This document shows positions 36,020-44,760 of a stretch of 61,529 bases of DNA, in pieces. Origin of the DNA: Actinomycetota bacterium (GTDB taxonomy: Bacteria; Actinomycetota; Acidimicrobiia; Acidimicrobiales; Ilumatobacteraceae); contig WLJO01000012.1 of assembly GCA_009701715.1 (NCBI GenBank), forward strand, positions 1 through 61,529, written 5' to 3'. The stretch's first letter is position 1; the number at the start of each line of letters is the position of its first letter. The translations under genes were made by a program, and so were the position numbers. Below the pieces are notes generated by a model. The model was not told the DNA's origin. It saw nothing but the letters and a program-made list of their open reading frames with translations, and made no database searches.

Positions 36020-36796
36020 GTGAAGTTCAAGAAGGGCGACACCGTCATCTATCCCCAGCACGGGGCGTGTCTCGTTCAGGGCTCGAAGAAGCTTCTGGTG
36101 GACGGCGTGACGAGGGAGTACCTCATCCTGAAGTCGGTGATCGGCGAGATGACCCTGTCGGTGCCCGTCGAGAACGCTGACACCGTTGGTGTTCGTCCGC
36201 CGGTGAACGCCGATGAACTCGATGACCTCGTGTCGGTGCTCTCGAAGGCCGATCCCCGCGTGCCGTCCAACTGGTCGCGGCGCTTCAAGAACCACCAGGA
36301 GAAACTGAAGTCGGGCGACGTCTACCAAGTTGCCGAGGTCGTCCGAAACCTCGCAGCGCGTAACCGGGATGCAGCCCTGTCGGCCGCCGAGCGCACGATG
36401 TACGAGCGGGCGCGCATCAACCTCGTGTCAGAGATTGCGCCAGCCCTTCGGGTGAGCGCCGAGGAAGCCGAGATCTTCCTCGATCAGGCCCTCGCCAAGG
36501 GTGTGCTGAAGCCGGCCAAGGGTGGGGCGAAGGTCGACAAGGCCGTCGCGGCGAAGCCTGCGGTCGACAGCGAGTCCGACGACGGGGCATCGACAGCAAC
36601 GCCGGAAGCAGACAATGTGGCGAAGGCACCCGCCGCCAAGAAGGTGGCAGCGCCGAAGCCCGCCACCGACAAGACGGCGAAGGCACCTGCCGACAAGGCG
36701 GCGGCAGCCAAGCCTGATGTGGACAAGCCGGCCAAGACTGCGGCTGCGAAGCAGGCGGCGCCCGCCAAGGCCGCCACCAAAACCGCCGCCAAGTAG
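36020..36796 (+). CDS. carD: CarD-type transcription regulator with histone H1-like tail
   Basis: A 258-residue protein. Residues 1-165 are a CarD/CdnL domain pair: an RNA polymerase-binding Tudor-like part (FKKGDTVIYPQHGACLV) and a helical DNA-binding part (SNWSRRFKNHQEKLKSGDVYQVAEVVRNLAARNRD). CarD stabilises open promoter complexes. Residues 166-258 form a Lys/Ala/Pro-rich tail with AKP-like repeats, absent from the roughly 160-residue mycobacterial protein. The GTG start has GAGGTGA just upstream. Confidence 0.92.
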   Translation: MKFKKGDTVIYPQHGACLVQGSKKLLVDGVTREYLILKSVIGEMTLSVPVENADTVGVRPPVNADELDDLVSVLSKADPRVPSNWSRRFKNHQEKLKSGDVYQVAEVVRNLAARNRDAALSAAERTMYERARINLVSEIAPALRVSAEEAEIFLDQALAKGVLKPAKGGAKVDKAVAAKPAVDSESDDGASTATPEADNVAKAPAAKKVAAPKPATDKTAKAPADKAAAAKPDVDKPAKTAAAKQAAPAKAATKTAAK

Positions 36797-36822
36797 TCGT
36801 TCCCCTCAGGGCTGGGTGTCGG

Positions 36823-36828
36823 TACTGT
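36823..36828 (+). promoter_or_regulatory. TACTGT -10 box, leaderless start of GS-like gene 1
   Basis: TACTGT lies 7 bases before the ATG at 36836; no Shine-Dalgarno is visible. Confidence 0.45.
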
Positions 36829-36835
36829 CACCCGC

Positions 36836-38242
36836 ATGTCTGCGCCCACCAATCCCCGTGACGAGCGGGTCCACGTTTCCCGAGCGCAACTCGAGTCGCT
36901 CATTGCTGCTGGTGACATCGACACCGTCGTGATGGCCTTTGTCGATCTTCAGGGTCGTCTCACCGGTAAGCGGACGAGCGGTCGATTCTTCCTGGAGCAG
37001 GTGGCCGACCACGGCACCGAGAACTGCAATTACCTCATTGCGTGCGACATCGACAACAACCCGGTTCCCGGCTACCGCTTTGCCAACTACGACCTCGGGT
37101 ACGGCGACATGGTCGCGCAGGCGGACTGGTCGACGATCCGGATCACACCGTGGGTACCGCGAACCGCAATGATCCTGTGCGATCTCGTAGACGTGGACAA
37201 GGGCGCGCCGATCGAGGAATCGCCGCGACAGATCCTGCGCCGCCAGGTTGAGCGTGCGGCCCGTCTGGGGTACACGCCGATGCTCGGCAGCGAGATCGAG
37301 TTCTTCGTGTTCCGCGACACGTACGCCGAGGCCTACGAGAAGGGCTACCGCAATCTGGTGAACCACTCGCCCTGGCTGCAGGATTACCACGTGCTCCAGA
37401 CGACGATGGACGAGTACCTGATCGGTCAGATACGTCGTGGTCTCGAGGCGAGCGGCGTGCCGGTCGAGTTCTCCAAGGGTGAGGCCGGCCGCGGTCAGCA
37501 CGAGATCAACCTCGATTACACGACAGCGGTCGAGATGGCGGATCGCAACCACCTCTACAAGAACGCTGCGAAGGAGATAGCGGCGCTCAACGGGCGCAGC
37601 ATCACCTTCATGGCGAAGTACGCGTTCGACGACACCGGCTCGTCGTGCCATGTCCACTCCTCGCTCTGGCGGGAGTCCGCGTCCGGTCGATTCGAGACAG
37701 CGATGCACGATCCGCAGGGATCGAACGCTATGAGCGAGACGTTCCGCTGGTGGCTCGGTGGCCTCATCGCGACGGCGCGCGAGTTCTCGCTGCTGTGGGC
37801 ACCCACTATCAACAGTTACAAGCGTTTTCAGCCGGGCTCGTGGGCACCAACCGGTGTCGGGTGGGGAGTGGACAACCGCACGCTCGGGTTTCGCAAGGTG
37901 GGTCACGGCGCGAGTAGCCGCGTGGAGTGCCGCATCCCGGGTGCCGATGCCAACAGTTATCACGCGTTTGCGGGAACGATTGCCGGTGGGCTCCACGGCA
38001 TCGAGAACCGGATCGAGCCGCCCGCCCCGTTCTCGGGCAACGGCTATACGGCGCAGGACATCGCTCGCGTCCCGTGGAACCTCTCGGATGCGATCGATCT
38101 GTGGGAGTCGTCGTCCGTCGCACGCGCCTCGTTCGGCGATGAGGTCCACCACCACATCCTCAACGCAGCGAAGGCCGAATGGATCGCGTTCAACCAGACG
38201 GTGACCGACTGGGAGATGCGCCGCTACTTCGAGCGCATCTAG
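36836..38242 (+). CDS. Glutamine synthetase-like gamma-glutamyl ligase (1)
   Basis: A 468-residue glutamine-synthetase-fold protein: N-terminal beta-grasp (VVMAFVDLQGRLTGKRTSG), metal and glutamate sites (LGSEIEFFVF, GEAGRGQHEINL, SSCHVHSSLW), and the nucleotide-binding region APTINSYKRFQPGSWAP. It lacks the NLYDLP-type adenylylation tyrosine of GlnA and resembles the GlnA3/PuuA-type paralogues that gamma-glutamylate amines. I infer an amine substrate rather than ammonia. It ends on the CTAG shared with the convergent gene. Confidence 0.82.
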   Translation: MSAPTNPRDERVHVSRAQLESLIAAGDIDTVVMAFVDLQGRLTGKRTSGRFFLEQVADHGTENCNYLIACDIDNNPVPGYRFANYDLGYGDMVAQADWSTIRITPWVPRTAMILCDLVDVDKGAPIEESPRQILRRQVERAARLGYTPMLGSEIEFFVFRDTYAEAYEKGYRNLVNHSPWLQDYHVLQTTMDEYLIGQIRRGLEASGVPVEFSKGEAGRGQHEINLDYTTAVEMADRNHLYKNAAKEIAALNGRSITFMAKYAFDDTGSSCHVHSSLWRESASGRFETAMHDPQGSNAMSETFRWWLGGLIATAREFSLLWAPTINSYKRFQPGSWAPTGVGWGVDNRTLGFRKVGHGASSRVECRIPGADANSYHAFAGTIAGGLHGIENRIEPPAPFSGNGYTAQDIARVPWNLSDAIDLWESSSVARASFGDEVHHHILNAAKAEWIAFNQTVTDWEMRRYFERI

Positions 38243-38982
38243 AGCGCTTCGAGGTCCACCACGACCGGAAGGTGATCGGACAGGGCTGCCCATGCCGCCG
38301 ATGGATCGGGAACCTGCACGCCGACCACGCGGTACCGGGGGCCGACGAGGACATAGTCGAGGCGCTTGTCCGGGTGCGCAGAGGGAACGGTGCAACCGGA
38401 TCCCGGCGTCCCCGGCTGTGTGGAGGTCCACGCGTCGAGCAACCCGTACCCTGCGAAAGTCGCGAGGACGTCGGGTTCCTCACTGGCGTTGAGGTCGCCG
38501 ACCAGCACCGACACGTCGATGCCCCGTTCGGTCACGTGCTCCACGACGTGTTGCGCCTGCTGGACGCGTTCGGCGAGGTTTGCCCCGTTGCTCTCGAGGT
38601 GGGTATTGACGAGACAGAACTGTTCGGGTGCATGCCCTGCGCCGTGCGAAAACTTCACACGGACCGCCTGTGCAACCCGTCGGTGATAGGTCGACCGGCC
38701 GACCCCGGACGACAGTTCCCATGTCGACTCGAGTGTCATCGCGTGGCGCGAGATGACGGCAATGCCCTCGGCCCGCCACGGCACCAACGGTCCGAGCGGG
38801 AAGTGCTTGAACGTCCATTCGACCCGACACCCGAGACGGTTGGCAAGGCGGTTCGCCTGCCCGAGGCGGATCTCTTGGATCGCGACCACGTCGGGCGCGA
38901 AGGACTGGATGGCGCGCGCGAGTCCATCCCGGTCCGGTCTGGCCGATCCGAGTACGTTCCAAGTCATCACCCGCAGGTTCAC
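38239..38982 (-). CDS. Endonuclease/exonuclease/phosphatase family protein
   Basis: A 247-residue EEP-fold protein with the family motifs in order: MTWNVLG, AIQEIRLGQ (metal-binding Glu), NTHLESNGAN, VGDLNASEEPD, RLDYVLVG and LSDHLPVVVDL (catalytic Asp-His). The substrate could be DNA, a phospholipid or an inositol phosphate. The GTG at 38982 gives the common N-terminus; an ATG at 38967 is an alternative. No signal peptide is visible. It is divergent from the SDR gene with a 36-bp gap. Confidence 0.85.
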   Translation of the reverse strand: MNLRVMTWNVLGSARPDRDGLARAIQSFAPDVVAIQEIRLGQANRLANRLGCRVEWTFKHFPLGPLVPWRAEGIAVISRHAMTLESTWELSSGVGRSTYHRRVAQAVRVKFSHGAGHAPEQFCLVNTHLESNGANLAERVQQAQHVVEHVTERGIDVSVLVGDLNASEEPDVLATFAGYGLLDAWTSTQPGTPGSGCTVPSAHPDKRLDYVLVGPRYRVVGVQVPDPSAAWAALSDHLPVVVDLEAL

Positions 38983-39004
38983 CCGCACAGTCTGGCCGCA
39001 GCAG

Positions 39005-39010
39005 TAGCGT
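39005..39010 (+). promoter_or_regulatory. TAGCGT -10 box, leaderless start of SDR gene
   Basis: TAGCGT lies 8 bases before the ATG at 39019. Confidence 0.45.
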
Positions 39011-39018
39011 CCTCCCGC

Positions 39019-39834
39019 ATGGCACGGACACCTCGGCTCGAGAACAAGGTTGCGATCATCACCGGCGGTGCCTCCGGGCTCGGTCTGGTAGCCGCCATGC
39101 GCTTCGCCGAAGAGGGTGCACAGGTGATCATCGCCGACATCGTCGACGACGCAACTGCCGATGCAGCGGTGGACGCCGTGTCGAGGGCCGGGGCGGACGC
39201 CGGTGGCGAGGGATCCTTTGCGCGTTGCGACGTCACCGACGCGGCGTCGGTTGAGGCCGCAGTGGCGCACGCCATGGAGTCCTTCGGGGCGCTGCACGTG
39301 CTCCACAACAACGCCGGCGTGATGATCGGTGACGACGACGACCCGGTGTCCACACCGATCGAGACCTATGAGCGCACGATGGACGTCAACGTCAAGGGTG
39401 TGCTGCTCGGCTGCCGGTTTGCGATCCCGGCAATGGAGGCAACCATCGCTGCCGGTGGCGGGGGGTGCTCGATCATCAACGTTGCATCCTTTGTGGCCCA
39501 CATGGGCGCGGCCACTCCTCAGATCGCCTACACCGCGTCCAAGGGCGCAGTGCTGGCGATGACGCGTGAGATCGCCGTGATCTACGCCCGACGGGGCATC
39601 CGGGCCAATTCGCTTTGCCCGGGGCCGGTGCTGACCCCGCTGCTCGAGCGCTTCCTGTCCGACGAGGCGCGGCGTCAGCGCAGGCTCGTGCACATCCCCA
39701 TGGGCAGGTTCGGGGAGGCCATCGAGATCGCCAACGGGGCACTGTTCCTCGCGAGCGACGAGTCGAGCTGGATGACTGGTCAGTCGCTCATCATCGACGG
39801 CGGAATTACCGCCGCGTACACCACCCCGGAGTAG
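39019..39834 (+). CDS. Short-chain dehydrogenase/reductase
   Basis: A 271-residue classical SDR with cofactor motif TGGASGLG (residues 15-22), an Asp after beta-2 (IIADIVDD) suggesting NAD rather than NADP, NNAG (HNNAGVM), and the catalytic Tyr-x3-Lys in IAYTASKGAVLAM. The substrate is unknown. Confidence 0.9.
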   Translation: MARTPRLENKVAIITGGASGLGLVAAMRFAEEGAQVIIADIVDDATADAAVDAVSRAGADAGGEGSFARCDVTDAASVEAAVAHAMESFGALHVLHNNAGVMIGDDDDPVSTPIETYERTMDVNVKGVLLGCRFAIPAMEATIAAGGGGCSIINVASFVAHMGAATPQIAYTASKGAVLAMTREIAVIYARRGIRANSLCPGPVLTPLLERFLSDEARRQRRLVHIPMGRFGEAIEIANGALFLASDESSWMTGQSLIIDGGITAAYTTPE

Positions 39835-39892
39835 CGGCTTCTCCGGTGCCCCGGGAGGTCTGGAGCGCCTGCGGGCTGCCAGACTCTCGGGC

Positions 39893-40762
39893 ATGGCACG
39901 AGTCGCATTCTGTGGTCTGGGCGTGATGGGGTACCCGATGGCGGGTCACCTCGCGGCGAAGGGACACGACGTGGTGGTCTACAACCGCACCCCGTCGAAG
40001 TCCGCCGAGTGGGCGTCGCAGCACCCAGGAACGGTGATGGGTACACCCCGTGCCGCTGCGGAGGGAGCCGAGATCGTCTTCCTCTGCGTCGGCAACGACG
40101 ATGACGTACGCGAAGTGGCACTTGGCGGGAACGGGGCGCTGTCCGGCCTCACTGCGGGCGCGATCCTCGTGGACCACACCACTGCCTCGGCAGATCTCGC
40201 CCGGGAACTGGACGCGGCATGCAGGGCCCACGGTGTCGGGTTCGTCGACGCTCCGGTCTCGGGCGGACAGGCCGGAGCCGTGAACGGCGCGCTCACGGTG
40301 ATGTGCGGCGGCGATCCCGGCGTGTTCGAGCAGGCCCGACCGGTGATCATGGCCTATGCACGTGCGTGCGAACTGCTCGGGCCGGCGGGGTCGGGTCAGC
40401 TCGCCAAGATGGTCAACCAGATCTGCATTGCCGGCATCGTGCAGGGGCTCGCCGAAGGGGTCAACTTCGCGCAGCGTGCCGGACTGGATGTGGAACAGCT
40501 CATCGCCGTCATCTCGAAGGGTGCGGCGCAGTCGTGGCAGATGGAGAACCGTGCGCACACCATGGCGAGGGGCGAGTTCGAGTTCGGCTTCGCTGTGGAG
40601 TGGATGCGCAAGGACCTCGGCATCGTGCTCGACGAGGCCCACCGCAACGGAGCGCGCCTGCCGCTCACGGCCCTCGTCGATCAGTTCTACGCGCAGGTCG
40701 TGGAGCGGGGCGGGCTCCGTTGGGACACCAGCAGCCTCATCGATCTCCTCCAGAAGCCCTGA
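39893..40762 (+). CDS. 3-hydroxyisobutyrate dehydrogenase-like beta-hydroxyacid dehydrogenase
   Basis: A 289-residue member of the beta-hydroxyacid dehydrogenase family. The Rossmann motif is FCGLGVMGYPMAGHLA (5-20), the substrate-site motif DAPVSGGQAGAVNG is at about 117-130, and the catalytic lysine is in GSGQLAKMVNQ. NRTPSK after beta-2 suggests NADP. It could act on 3-hydroxyisobutyrate, tartronate semialdehyde or a related acid. No clear Shine-Dalgarno; CAGACT lies 7 bases upstream. Confidence 0.87.
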   Translation: MARVAFCGLGVMGYPMAGHLAAKGHDVVVYNRTPSKSAEWASQHPGTVMGTPRAAAEGAEIVFLCVGNDDDVREVALGGNGALSGLTAGAILVDHTTASADLARELDAACRAHGVGFVDAPVSGGQAGAVNGALTVMCGGDPGVFEQARPVIMAYARACELLGPAGSGQLAKMVNQICIAGIVQGLAEGVNFAQRAGLDVEQLIAVISKGAAQSWQMENRAHTMARGEFEFGFAVEWMRKDLGIVLDEAHRNGARLPLTALVDQFYAQVVERGGLRWDTSSLIDLLQKP

Positions 40763-40765
40763 GCC

Positions 40766-42811
40766 TCAGTTCCTGAGGTTCCTCAGGAACTCCTCGGCCT
40801 CAGCCCGGTGTCGCGTCCGCTTCATCGGGGGCAGGGCACGCACGAGATCCCACCGGTAGTTCGCCGTCCCGAGACGGGAGTCAAAGACGGCAACGACCCC
40901 ACGGTCGGTCGCCGTGCGGATGAGACGCCCGGCCGCCTGTGCGAGGAGCATCGAGGCGCGAGGGACGTCGATCGTGCGGAACGCTGCCGCACCGAGCTGC
41001 TCGCGACGCGCCGAGAGCAAGGGGTCGTCCGGTCGGGGGAACGGGATGCGATCGATCGTGACGAGCGTGAGGGTGTCCCCGGGGATGTCGACGCCCTGGA
41101 AGAAACCTGCGGTCGCGAAGAGGCAGGACTCTGGGTCCTCGCTGAACGCGCGGATGAGCGCAGGCTTCGGGAGGTCCCGCTGCGTGTAGACGTGATGGGT
41201 AGCGCCCTGCTTGAGCAGCATCGCCTTCACCGCCTCGGCGGCTAGGTCCATTGCCTTCCAGGACGTGAACAGTGCGAGGGTACGACCGCCTGCGGCAATG
41301 ATCAGCGCGGCGAGTTCGTCGTGCAGGGCGGCTGCGTAACCGTTGTTCCGCGGGTCCGGGAGGTGCATTGCGCAGTAGAGCAACCCATTGTTCTCGTAGT
41401 CGAAGGGGCTCCCGACGTCGAGGGAGTCCGTGGTGCCGGCGGGCAGGCCGACCCGTTCGGCGAGCGATGCCGGGATCGTGGCGCTCGTGAGGATTGCGGT
41501 GCGCTTGCTCCACACCCCCTTGGCCATCACCGGCCCCACCTCGAGCGGTGCGACCTCGAGCCTGGGTACCTCGGGCCCGCCGGATACGAACGCCACGTAC
41601 TGCTCGCCGAAGCCGAGCGTCACGTCGATGTTCTCGGCGAGGCGGAGGATGAGGGTTGCGGCCCGCAGCAGTCGTTGCTTGGCGTCGCCGTGGCGGTCCG
41701 TGATGGAACTGTCGATGTTGCGCAGCGCCTCGCTCGCCCGGTCGAGGCGAAGCCTTCCCTCGACGAGTGCGTTTGCGATCGCAACGGGCAGTGGGTTGGG
41801 GAGGCGATTGCCCACCTCGGGAGCGAGCACCTCGCGCAGCAGCGGCGCGATGTCGGACACGGCACCGATGAGGAGCGGGTCCTCCACCACTCGCCGCAGT
41901 GCCTGCGCAACGCGGGTGAACCGACCCGGTCCAATCGACACGCCCACGGTGTCGCTCATCACGTCCTCGAGCTGGTGTGCCTCGTCGAAGATCACCACAT
42001 CGTGGTCCGGCAGGATCGCTCCGTCGCTGGCCACGTCGAGCCCATACAGGAAGGTGTTCACGACGGTGACGTCTGCAACTGCGGCGCGGGCGCGAGCGGC
42101 CTCGGCGAAGCACTCTGCACCCATCGGGCAGCGCTGGCCGCCCGGGCACTCCTCGCTGCCGACGCTCACCTCGGACCACGCCCGGTCCGAGGGGGACCAG
42201 TCGAGCTCGGACTGGTCGCCGGTCTTGGTGACAGCGGACCAGTCGGTCAGCCGCTTGATCTCCACGCGGACCTCGCTCGGCAGGTCGTTGATCGCCGCGA
42301 CACCGAGATCGAGCACACCCTGGCCGGCACCAGCGCCTTCGCTGTCCGTTGACTTCTGACGGCCGCGCCTCGTCCCGGCGGCGCCCTGGGCGTTCTCCCT
42401 GATGCGCTGGAGGCACAGGTAGTTGCTGCGGCCTTTCAGGATCGCCCAGTCGAACGGCACGCCGAGGTGGGCCTCGATGAACGGGAGGTCCTTGGTGGCC
42501 AACTGGTCCTGCAGCGCCTTCGAGACGGTGACCACCACGATCGGTCGCGAACCCGGTGTGCCGTCGCCTGCGCCGTCGCGCTCGGCATTGCGCAGTGCCG
42601 CGCTCGTGATTGCCGGGATGAGGTAGGCGGCGCTCTTGCCGGTGCCCGTGCCCGCCTGCACGACGAGGTGTCGCTTGGACGCGATCGCCGTGGCGATCGC
42701 AGCGGTCATCTCCTGTTGTCCCGGGCGCTCCTCGGCCGCAGCGAGGGCCGCAGTGACCCTTGCGAGATCCCGTTTCGCCTGTTCGGCAGGGTCTCGGGCG
42801 CTTCGTTCCAT
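40766..42811 (-). CDS. dinG: DinG-type ATP-dependent DNA helicase
   Basis: A 681-residue superfamily 2 (XPD-like) helicase. Walker A is AGTGTGKSAA (53-62) and the DEAH box is VIFDEAHQLED. Iron-sulfur cysteines appear in NYLCLQR and ECPGGQRCPMGAECF. C-terminal motifs are FFQGVDIPGD and QAAGRLIRTATDRG. DinG unwinds forked DNA and R-loops. It is preceded by TAGGGT 10 bases before the ATG and is 3 bp from the convergent dehydrogenase. Confidence 0.9.
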   Translation of the reverse strand: MERSARDPAEQAKRDLARVTAALAAAEERPGQQEMTAAIATAIASKRHLVVQAGTGTGKSAAYLIPAITSAALRNAERDGAGDGTPGSRPIVVVTVSKALQDQLATKDLPFIEAHLGVPFDWAILKGRSNYLCLQRIRENAQGAAGTRRGRQKSTDSEGAGAGQGVLDLGVAAINDLPSEVRVEIKRLTDWSAVTKTGDQSELDWSPSDRAWSEVSVGSEECPGGQRCPMGAECFAEAARARAAVADVTVVNTFLYGLDVASDGAILPDHDVVIFDEAHQLEDVMSDTVGVSIGPGRFTRVAQALRRVVEDPLLIGAVSDIAPLLREVLAPEVGNRLPNPLPVAIANALVEGRLRLDRASEALRNIDSSITDRHGDAKQRLLRAATLILRLAENIDVTLGFGEQYVAFVSGGPEVPRLEVAPLEVGPVMAKGVWSKRTAILTSATIPASLAERVGLPAGTTDSLDVGSPFDYENNGLLYCAMHLPDPRNNGYAAALHDELAALIIAAGGRTLALFTSWKAMDLAAEAVKAMLLKQGATHHVYTQRDLPKPALIRAFSEDPESCLFATAGFFQGVDIPGDTLTLVTIDRIPFPRPDDPLLSARREQLGAAAFRTIDVPRASMLLAQAAGRLIRTATDRGVVAVFDSRLGTANYRWDLVRALPPMKRTRHRAEAEEFLRNLRN

Positions 42812-42821
42812 GGTCCAACCG

Positions 42822-42827
42822 ACCCTA
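42822..42827 (-). promoter_or_regulatory. TAGGGT -10 box of the helicase gene
   Basis: Minus-strand TAGGGT lies 10 bases before the ATG at 42811. Confidence 0.35.
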
Positions 42828-42876
42828 CTGGGGGTACACGTAGGATGAGGGGCATCGACGTCTACGCAAGCCCGCG

Positions 42877-43614
42877 ATGACCCTGTACCGCGATACGGGT
42901 GTCGTGCTGCGCACGTACAAACTTGGTGAGGCCGATCGGATCATCGTGTTGCTCACTGCCGGCCACGGCAAGGTGCGGGCGGTGGCCAAGGGAGTCCGCA
43001 AGACGAAGAGCCGCTTCGGAGGGCGTCTCGAGCCGTTGTGCCACCTGAGTCTGCTCATGTACGAGGGACGGAACCTCGACGTGGTCAGCCAGGTGGACAC
43101 CATCGACAGTCCGGCACCGCTGCTCAGCGATCTCGATCGCTTGACGCAGGGACTGGCGATGGTCGAGGTGGTTGACCACGTCGCGATGGATCGCGAACCG
43201 GCGCCTGCGCTCTACCGGATGCTGGTCGGTGCGCTCCGCACCCTCGGTACGCGGCCCTCGCCGTTGGTGGTGCCGGCGTTCTACTGGAAGGTGTTGGCCT
43301 CCGAAGGGGTCCAACCCCGACTCGACTCATGCGTCGGATGCGGCACCGCAGAACCGGAGGCCGTGCTGGTGGCCTTTGACATGCACGAGGGCGGAGTGCT
43401 CTGCAGGTCGTGCCGACGCGGTCGGCCCGTGTCGTCAGAGGCGCTCCGGATCACGCGGATGATCCTCGGTGGCCAGCTGAACGCGGCCCTCGACGAGCCC
43501 GCATCGTCGGCGACCGCCGAGGTCGGTCATCTCGCAACTGCTGCGATTGAGCATCACATCGACCGCAGGCTCAAATCGGTCGCGATGTTCGAGCGTGGTG
43601 ACCGACCCGCCTAG
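42877..43614 (+). CDS. recO: DNA repair protein RecO
   Basis: A 245-residue RecO of the RecFOR pathway. The N-terminal OB-fold reads YRDTGVVLRTYKLGEADRIIVLLT and continues KVRAVAKGVRKTKSRFGG. A zinc-binding pair, CVGCG and CRSCRRG, lies in the C-terminal half. No strong start signal is visible. It is 5 bp from the convergent lipoprotein gene. Confidence 0.92.
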   Translation: MTLYRDTGVVLRTYKLGEADRIIVLLTAGHGKVRAVAKGVRKTKSRFGGRLEPLCHLSLLMYEGRNLDVVSQVDTIDSPAPLLSDLDRLTQGLAMVEVVDHVAMDREPAPALYRMLVGALRTLGTRPSPLVVPAFYWKVLASEGVQPRLDSCVGCGTAEPEAVLVAFDMHEGGVLCRSCRRGRPVSSEALRITRMILGGQLNAALDEPASSATAEVGHLATAAIEHHIDRRLKSVAMFERGDRPA

Positions 43615-43619
43615 CGGGT

Positions 43620-44675
43620 TCAGTCGATGACGTGCTCTCCGTCCGAGGGGCTGTCGCCATCATCAACCTGTTCGTCGCCGTGGTCGCCGATGTTTGCGGA
43701 GTCCAGATCGCATCCGGTGATGCTCGAGTACCGCAGCAGGGGAGAGGTGGTGTTCTGGTAGTCGAGAACGCCGTCGGCGGTGTCCGCGCCGTCCAGCAGT
43801 TGAGCGGACGTCGTGCCCGCCGGTGTGGCAGTCGATCCACCACGGATCTGTGGGTACTCGTGCGTGACATACAGCGCGCTCGGAACGTTGCGACCCTGCT
43901 TGCGGGAGGCAGTGGTGCGAACGAGGTACTTGTCGGGGTGGGCCGGATCCTCTTCGCTGACGCATGCCAGGCCGGACATCGACGGGCCGCCGGCGCGGAT
44001 AGGGAACACGAGCTCGAGGTCGTCGGCACCGCGGAACCGGTCGATGCAACCATTGCCGTAACGGAAGAACACGGCTACGTCGTAGCCGCCGCTCTGCAGC
44101 ACACCGTTCAGCTCGCGGGGTGCGACGAAGCCGACCCGTACGAGCAGCTCTTCGGGGTTCGTTCCCGATACAGCGCTGTCCACCTGGGTCGCGACGATGA
44201 ACGCCGGCTCGCCGGTAACCGGCGCACCGCCGGGGGGACCCGACTCGGCTGGGTTCGTCAGGATGATGGCCATCTCGGAGCCCGCGCCGCCTCGGTCCAC
44301 GCGGATTCGGAAATCGGCCGTGTCCGGAGCGGTCTCGTAGACCGTGACCGTCGTGTCCCGGCGGCCGGACCCGGACCAGTCCACCTCACCGGTGGAGATC
44401 ACCCTCGCCCGTAGGCCGATCGGCTGCAGCGCACCGCAGACGGTGTCGCTCTCCTCGATGGAGGTGCTCGGCGCGGCAGTCGTCTGTCCGGTGCTGTTCG
44501 GAGGTTCGGTGGTCGGTGTGTCCGTGGTGGACACCCCGGCTGTCGTGCTCTCAGAGGCCGAGGTGGAGGACCGGATCGGTGCCGATGAGCCCGAGCCGCA
44601 CCCGAGCAGCGCGACAACCACGGTGCCGATGAATGCAGGAACGAACAGTGCGGGCCGACTGCGACGGGGAGTCAT
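43620..44675 (-). CDS. Hypothetical lipoprotein
   Basis: A 351-residue lipoprotein: basic N-terminus (TPRRSRPALF), lipobox (VALLGCGSG, cysteine about residue 23), and a long Ser/Thr-rich linker to about residue 75. The mature region is not recognised; it has five or so cysteines, several likely in disulfides (DTVCGAL, NGCIDRF, LACVSEE, TGCDLDS), and an acidic tail. The ATG at 44675 is 8 bases after TACGGT. Confidence 0.8.
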   Translation of the reverse strand: MTPRRSRPALFVPAFIGTVVVALLGCGSGSSAPIRSSTSASESTTAGVSTTDTPTTEPPNSTGQTTAAPSTSIEESDTVCGALQPIGLRARVISTGEVDWSGSGRRDTTVTVYETAPDTADFRIRVDRGGAGSEMAIILTNPAESGPPGGAPVTGEPAFIVATQVDSAVSGTNPEELLVRVGFVAPRELNGVLQSGGYDVAVFFRYGNGCIDRFRGADDLELVFPIRAGGPSMSGLACVSEEDPAHPDKYLVRTTASRKQGRNVPSALYVTHEYPQIRGGSTATPAGTTSAQLLDGADTADGVLDYQNTTSPLLRYSSITGCDLDSANIGDHGDEQVDDGDSPSDGEHVID

Positions 44676-44683
44676 CACACCCA

Positions 44684-44689
44684 ACCGTA
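44684..44689 (-). promoter_or_regulatory. TACGGT -10 box, leaderless start of lipoprotein gene
   Basis: Minus-strand TACGGT lies 8 bases before the ATG at 44675. Confidence 0.45.
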
Positions 44690-44745
44690 CGGCACATCCG
44701 CGGAGCAACGGCCGCGCCCGGCGCGTCCGGGGCATCGCGTCGCCG

Positions 44746-44751
44746 TATCCT
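44746..44751 (+). promoter_or_regulatory. TATCCT -10 box of glycyl-tRNA synthetase
   Basis: TATCCT lies 9 bases before the ATG at 44761 and only 3 before the ATG at 44755; the spacing favours 44761. Confidence 0.4.
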
Positions 44752-44760
44752 TAAATGCCT

